Below the pieces are notes generated by a model, which saw nothing but the letters and a program-made list of their open reading frames with translations, did not search any database and was not told the origin of the DNA. Shown here piece by piece: positions 58,230 to 64,000 of a stretch of 64,000 bases of DNA. Every line of letters starts with the position of its first letter. The stretch's first letter is position 1. This DNA comes from Pochonia chlamydosporia 170 (lineage: Eukaryota; Ascomycota; Sordariomycetes; Hypocreales; Clavicipitaceae): contig NC_035790.1 in NCBI RefSeq assembly GCF_001653235.2, positions 1,178,001-1,242,000 of the forward strand. Direction: 5' to 3'. The position numbers were made by a program, and so were the translations under genes.

Positions 58230-61229
58230 TTAGCCGGTTCTCCGCGCCACATTGACACCGGGGTTGACAAAGGCTCGGGACGCAATGTCACTGAATCGAC
58301 GCACCACGTTGGTTGTACCACCGGTTACTTGAGCCTCGTCCAGAATGAATTTGGACGCAACTGCAAGGCGATTCTTTGGATCACTCTCATCAGCGTGCTG
58401 TGGTGTGTTTCCATAGCTGGGGCCATAATATGGCGCAAGCTCGCGTACCACAGCAATGGAATAGAGAACATCGCGGTTCTCGCGACCATCCAGCAAGTGC
58501 CGCATCCTGCTCAGTGCATCCTCCCTAGTTTTGACAGACTGTGGCGAATCCGGCAGGTCACGCTTTCGAACGAACTCGGCCAAGCTATACCAAAAGTCGA
58601 ATTGGCGAGTGCGATGGGGTTCTGGGTCCTGCAGGGGAGGGGCTAAAGGATTTGTGAGCAGGTATTCACCACAAAGCAAGGCCTCAACCACACGCAAGCG
58701 ATTCCTAGCCTCCGCCGAGTCTCCCTCAAGGGGCATGGCGGTGCGCATTGCCTGATTCGTTCGATCCGGTGTGTTGTACGCGGTGCACGCCAGCTCCCAC
58801 ACAATCCTCGTCTCCAGCACCCCTGAATAGGCCATTTGAGAATGATCATTGGCCCTGACTGCCTCCAAAATCTTTAGAAAGGTAGCCATGTGCTCAATGA
58901 GGTTGGCGTCCCTGGGAAACGACATTTTGCCATTTTCCACGAAATAATACCATGACGTCTCAAGAAAAGCACTCAACCCACTGGCATACATTTCATGGTA
59001 GACTTTGGTGATCTCGTTGAAGGTGTCCTCTGTGTGGCTTATGGGCTGAGCCGGAGGTGGTGGCCCAAGTAAATCAATGATCTCGTTGATCTTCATATTT
59101 TTGGCTAAGATGAAGTCAGTTTGCGTAAGGCTGAGGGTGGGTCAAACGTCTCCCGACATGTGCACTTACGGCCAGTGTGATGGTTTGTGTCGGCAACGAG
59201 TGACGGCTTGAAATCGTATGGCTTCACGTCAGCGCTCGTAGGGGGTGGTAAGTGTCTAGTAGTTGGATCAATCGAAGCCGAAAAATCAAAGGCAGACTCT
59301 TGCTTAATAGGTGTTGTTCCGCCTGCTGTAACAGGAGAATTGTAATTGGATGAGTTGGAGTGTGCGGTAGACGACGGAGGAAGGGACGATGGTGGAGGTG
59401 TAGTTGAGTAAGAGCTTGGAAGCATCGACGGTTGGCTGCCGTAAGAGTTTGTCTGAGGGGGCACGTGTCCTAGAGCAGCATTGGGATGTCCTGAGACAGA
59501 CGAAGGAGCAGAGGATGGCACCGCCAGTTGACCTGTTGGAGCTGGTTGAATATGGGAGTTGGCTTGAGCTCCTGGTTGCTGTCGGAAGATAGGATCGTAG
59601 CCTAAGCACTCTCGTTTCGACTTTTTGCAGTTGTTGCAGGTGGGGTGCGTCTCATCACACTATATTTCGAGGAATCGTCAATATGCTAGGCAAACAACAA
59701 AAGATTCGGAAGCGACATTGCGAGCAAGACTGGCGAATTGCGTTGTGGGGCAGTGGCAGGAGGGGAGCTGTTCGTCCATGTCCAGAGACGTCGGGCAACA
59801 AGAAGCTGTGACCCACTTTACGCCGCGGATTAACTTTTGGATCTTCCTCCGCATCGGAGCAACGCCAGACATAGGATCCAACAATACTACGACGACAGGG
59901 TGTCGATGGCAGCTGAACGAGGTGCGTAGAGAGGCAATTGCCAAAACGCAAATTGAGTATTAGAGAGGAATGGGGTCGTCGGCAAGGTGGCAGGCAAGTG
60001 AAGTGAAAACGACAGATGTAGATTTGTTCCTTACCTTTATTCTCCGCTTTCGACATGTCAAGCAGCCAGTTTTCGTCCGACGTTTTATTTCCTGTACCAA
60101 GAAGTTTGGAGTTAGTCCATCTGCTAGATACACTTTTTTTTCAAATTTGGGGAGAGTCCGTAGAGAAGGTTGAGACTCGTTCGCAACTTTTTATCCATAA
60201 ACGTACCTTCTTTGGGCCTCTGCTACCCAGTATCCGGGGATCATGAGGAAGGGGGTATCGAGCCAAGGAATCGGAAGGTAGACCATAGTTTGAGGGTACA
60301 GACATGGTATGGTGTGGAGGGTAGAACTGCGCGTTACTGGATACCGAAGCCAGAGGAGTGTTCATGCTCATTGACATTGTGTGGTGTGGTATTTGTGGTT
60401 GGCTGACTCTTTGCTGGGCTATAGAATCGATCGTTCGCATGCTTGGCAGAGACATTGAGTTGCCGGTCGGAACGGGGCTGACTCTGTAGGCCTCTGTCGG
60501 ATGTGACATCATGTTACTTGTTGGGTATGATGAATATTGGGTCGTTGAGATGCCAGGCGAAGAGGTGTAGGCTGAGGTGGCCGGAGGACTCGAGGCAGCC
60601 ATATGTGAAGACGGTATCGTGGCCGTGGTAGTAGAGTAGCCCACAGGGAGTCCATGGTGGGCTGTAAGAACCTGTCTGTAACTAGCCATCTCGGAGTCAG
60701 ACTCGGACGCCTTGCTGTCGCCGTTCTGCTGAGGCTGCGAAGCAGGAGCAGAAACAGCGGCGGCGACAGTAGCGGGCGACTCGGACGACGGGGAAGGAGA
60801 TTTTTTGGTTGCAGGTTGAGGGCTGGCAGTTAGTGGTTCCGGGTCGTCTGCTGCTGATGCTGTAGTCGAAAGCCCTACTGTCGGAGCAGGGGAAGTCGTG
60901 ATCTTGATCGAGGTCGTTGATTCTGCCGGTATTGACGGTGGTTGAGAAGAAGGAGATGTCGACTGTACGGGAGGATTCTGAACGGCACTGGAGCTTGCCG
61001 GAGCGGTCATATTAACAGCTGCAGAAACACCACCAGCACTACCAGGCGTGGCGATATCAGAGCCAGAGCCAGAGCCAGAGCCAATGCCAGTGCCAGGGCC
61101 AGAGGTGGTAGTAGCACCAGGAGCGGTGGTTGTAGCAGCAGCAATGGCAGCATCAGCATCAGGAGCAGGATCAGAGCCAACGCCGGCAGCGGCGTCCTGA
61201 GGAGTGTTGCTCTCGTCGCCTGTAGCCAT
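58230..61229 (-). CDS. Zn2Cys6 (C6 fungal-type) transcription factor
   Basis: Exons 61229-60207, 60091-60035, 59659-59170 and 59104-58230 give 814 residues. A 340-residue low-complexity lead (Ser, Thr, Ala, Pro) precedes a Zn2Cys6 cluster: GCLTCRKRRIK (Cys351, Cys354), then CDETHPTC (Cys361, Cys368), NNC (371) and REC (378). All six zinc ligands are present. Another Ser/Pro-rich linker is followed by a helical C-terminal domain (about 525-814). The latter loosely resembles the Moc3-like group, but I would not name it. Intron 2 (60034-59660) is 375 nt, long for this genome, and falls exactly before the third cysteine. Retaining it brings a stop about 20 codons on. The 2.8 kb upstream is gene-free. 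Confidence 0.85.
61049..61085. repeat. GAGCCA tandem repeat in the transcription factor coding region
   Basis: About four copies of AGAGCC/CAGAGC, coding on the minus strand for a Gly-Ser repeat. In-frame length variation between strains is likely. Confidence 0.65.
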
Positions 61230-64000
61230 GGCCTCTCTTTGGGGGGAGTGTTTTAATTAGAAAATTTATGGAGCTTATCAGGCGACATGGGAAGCTCAGT
61301 AGCGGATAGCACCAGACGAGATTCAAAAGGGCATAACTGCCCAGTGAGGAACGAGCTCGATTGACCACGGTAGTGACACAAGGGGCGTCTGGTTGACAAA
61401 ATTGGGGGTGAAGAAGTCCACAATTGACTTTGACGGGATTCGGATAGAAAGCGCGAGACACGCCCTGACTGGGGTTGGGAAAAGAAGCCTTGCTCGACCT
61501 TGATCAACCTGGGGCTTTTTTTTTTTTGTTGACAGTCCGGCTGGTCCTTGCTGCCTTGATTTGCGCCAGCTTTGAGATTTAGTGCAGGGGGGGTCTAGTA
61601 TGGAAAAAAAAGAACAATAATTAAAAGGAATCAAAGTGGGAGAATATCGTCCAATGACCAAATTCCAGGTCCGGCGACAGTCGGGGTAGCTGGCTGGGCG
61701 GCCCCAGTTGGAAGCGTGAAGCAATCCCCAATGTCGAGTTGTGCAGGATAAGATAAAAAAAAGAATGGACCAGGCTCAACATTGAATGAGTGTGGGCTTT
61801 GCTTTACCTGCACGAGCAGAGACACCAGACCACACCTAATTACTTCCTGGCTCTCTGCAGCGGCTCAAGTGGGTGCAGGCGAGCCCAGCCGTCGCGCCTT
61901 TGCCTCCACCAGACGGAATTGAGCCAGACAGCTAAAGTGGTCCGGTCTGTGGCGGTGTGAGGCTGGCACACTCCCATTGAAGCCAATAGTACCCGTCACA
62001 ATTTGTGGCTGATGCGTCATTCTGACTGGTGCTACGGAGTACTTGACTTCAATGTTGACATGGAAGGTGCGGACGTGGGTTTGATCTCATGGCAGGAGCA
62101 CAGGCAGTTGGCTCAAACCAGACATGGACATAATTACCAGACATACAGTGAACAGATGGGACGTGGACCTCAACATCGAAACGCCATGTTTCTCCCATAC
62201 AGCCAACCCACCACGGACTCCGTGCTCAATGTCTTCCCTTCTAGGTGAAGCGTGAAGCCACTCCTTTCGCACATTAGCAAAAACGACAGTCCCTTGTAAA
62301 TGTGAGCTACCACATTTTTTTGAGTCACGTCTTCGGTGCGGTGGAGACTATCGAAGCTCTGGAAGCTATGTCAGAAATTCACTAACCACATCCACGACTT
62401 GCAATCACCAGCAATAGACCACGGCGACATTCATCCCCCATTGTGTTCCAGTCAAGGTCGGAGAGAATAAGAGCATTCCATGACAGGTGTCTGTTGGACC
62501 CTGCCACTGCGGACAAGACGGGCAGAAAATACAGCCTAGTGAATGGGTGCAATTACAGAGTGCCAACAGAACGTCATTTCTTCTCCGGTGAGAACAGACG
62601 AATTCGTTGAATCTACAACAAAACCAACCCCCCTTATGTGATGAGTTAGTTGGACAACCACCACCAGCCCGTCCAGACGGAAGCACTAGAGTGGTCCCCG
62701 CGTGGCCCCTCAATTATACATACCTAAGCGAAAAGCCATTGGCAGGCTATCCGAAGTAGCCTTTTGGCTCTATTCTCCTTGCACGATATGCTGGTGGCGC
62801 CGCTTGGTTCCGACCCTTGTCTGATCAAATGGATCCCAGACCCTCTTGTCCTGGGTCTGTCGACAATTAGCCCAGGTCCTGGCTACGCTACATGGCCTCG
62901 TGTCTGTTACTTGGGTTGACCTACCCGGAACCAGGAAGATGGAAAATCACCTGAGGACACGGAGCGCCAACCGCATGCTCTGCAGTATTTGTCACGCAAG
63001 AACAGACTTGTGAGCCCGGTGGTGGTTTGGACAATTATTCCATCTCCAACCCATGGCGATCTGTCACATTTTTAGGGCGTACAGCCCGAGACCCTCTGTT
63101 CCTTTGGGGAGTCGTGAAGGTCGTGACCTGACGCGTTGAGTGTTGCACAGGCTCCTCTTTTGCTCGTGCGCAAGGAAGAGAGGTCAAGGGGGGAAGAGAA
63201 AGAAAAGGCGGAGTGCACTCATGATGCCCCTGAGAGTTGAGATGAGATGAAGCGAACTGGTGTCAATTGATGGAGCATCAATTGGTAATCAATGGTTGAA
63301 TGGTATTGTAGAGTACAATACGAACCCGACAATCGTTGCCGACGACCAACACCTCGCATATCTGGAATCCAATTGCCGGGGATCGCTATGCTTGTCTACT
63401 AACTTGATTCGTACGCGAGCGATGGCCACGCGAAATCCGGGTCATGCAGCCTGGCCGAGGCTCGTGGAGACGAACCACACGTGGTAACCCGGGACGTCGC
63501 CATGAACAAAAAAAAAAAAAAGTGACAGAAAATAATGCAAGAGTATCAGGTAGGCGAACGGACAAGAAAAACTTTGAACCACACAAAGTTGAAGCTGGTC
63601 AATGCAGGCCAGCACGGCATTTACGACCATTGACTGACCTGCTCGTGTCAGTCAGGTTGAGTCAAGCCAAGCCAACTCATGTCATGTCAGAGACCTATGT
63701 ACGCCATCGAAAATTGTATAAAATGCATATTTTGCTCCGGTCTCAGCAATGAATGCCAGAGAGATGCCAGTCCCCCGAAACTCCAATGTCCAATACACGC
63801 ACAAACCAAACCAACAATCGTAACCCCACGAACGCCTCCGCCCATTGTATACATAATAATTCTACAACGCTCCATCAACACAACTGAAACCATTCAAAAA
63901 ACCCAAACTGCACGCAACCAGTCACCCCGAAAGTGAGCATTCGTGAAATGCAGCCCTCGCCCCTGACCAGTTGATCCCGGACACCGTGCCAACCTCAGTT
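61230..64000. other. 2.8-kb gene-free region at the right edge
   Basis: It contains the long upstream region of the transcription factor gene. I found no credible protein gene. One TACGGAGTA lies at 62033. CCAGAC words occur at 61825, 61909, 61924, 62118, 62137, 62673 and 62836. Poly-T and poly-A runs lie near 61516 and 63507. A gene may start beyond the edge. Confidence 0.4.

Noticed and set aside
63260..63487. A 75-codon plus-strand frame near the right edge
   Set aside because: No family similarity and not an unusual length for a chance frame in this composition.
1..64000. tRNA, rRNA, CRISPR or transposon features
   Set aside because: By eye I saw no B-box-like GGTTCGAATCC, rRNA stretch, spaced direct-repeat array, terminal inverted repeat or transposase-like frame. 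A tRNA or repeat scan could still find small ones.

Overview
This window is nuclear DNA of a filamentous ascomycete, most likely a sordariomycete and plausibly Hypocreales. The evidence is about 25 single-copy eukaryotic genes, mostly short introns (about 50-110 nt, GT...AG, with CTAAC- or CTAAT-like branch points), moderate GC, intergenic gaps of 0.2-3.7 kb, and fungus-specific families (Zn2Cys6 factor, Nif1/Dsf2-type Sel1 protein, germinal-centre kinase, DUF7053). I see no transposon, CRISPR, rRNA, recognisable tRNA or bacterial-type operon. Exon joins were worked out by hand from splice sites, frame and known family sequence; all joined CDSs close in frame.

Layout, left to right. 0-5 kb: a gene cut by the left edge with a PCNA-box-like motif (-), a DUF7053-like gene with an unresolved 5' end (+), and an MST-1-type germinal-centre kinase (+). 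5-19 kb is dense housekeeping: Tel2 (-), the NEDD8 E1 subunit Uba3 (+), RNA polymerase I/III subunit AC40 (-), FG-nucleoporin Nup159 (-) and proteasome beta-2 subunit Pup1 (+). 19-29 kb: a Nif1/Dsf2-like Sel1 protein (-) with a 3.7 kb gene-free upstream region, cargo receptor Erv46 (-) and cleavage factor Rna15/CstF-64 (+). 29-43 kb: a CorA-type Mg transporter (-), Noc4 (-), mitochondrial ATP4 (+), inner-nuclear-membrane protein Heh2/Src1 (-), COQ6 (+) and complex I 49-kDa subunit (-). 43-64 kb is sparser and more accessory: a small cysteine-rich secreted protein (-), a BTB protein (+), a GNAT acetyltransferase (-), a small acidic hypothetical protein (-), a VIT/CCC1-type transporter (-), a secreted acid phosphatase (-), a membrane-anchored multicopper oxidase (+) and a Zn2Cys6 transcription factor (-), followed by 2.8 kb with no recognisable gene.

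The genes do not form one pathway or a biosynthetic cluster. Many lie in divergent pairs sharing a short promoter (Tel2/Uba3, Nup159/Pup1, Erv46/Rna15, Noc4/ATP4, Heh2/COQ6). ATP4, COQ6 and NUO49, all needed for oxidative phosphorylation, lie within about 8 kb.

The most unusual things are small in scale. Uba3 has a 6-nt in-frame microexon next to its nucleotide-binding loop. Several genes have 10-31 nt terminal exons. A 375-nt intron splits the zinc cluster of the transcription factor. Nup159 has a stop-free in-frame intron. An unannotated 77-residue, six-cysteine secreted protein is present. Two short words, TACGGAGTA and CCAGAC/GTCTGG, recur in the long intergenic stretches. I found no convincing large, undescribed multi-gene system.
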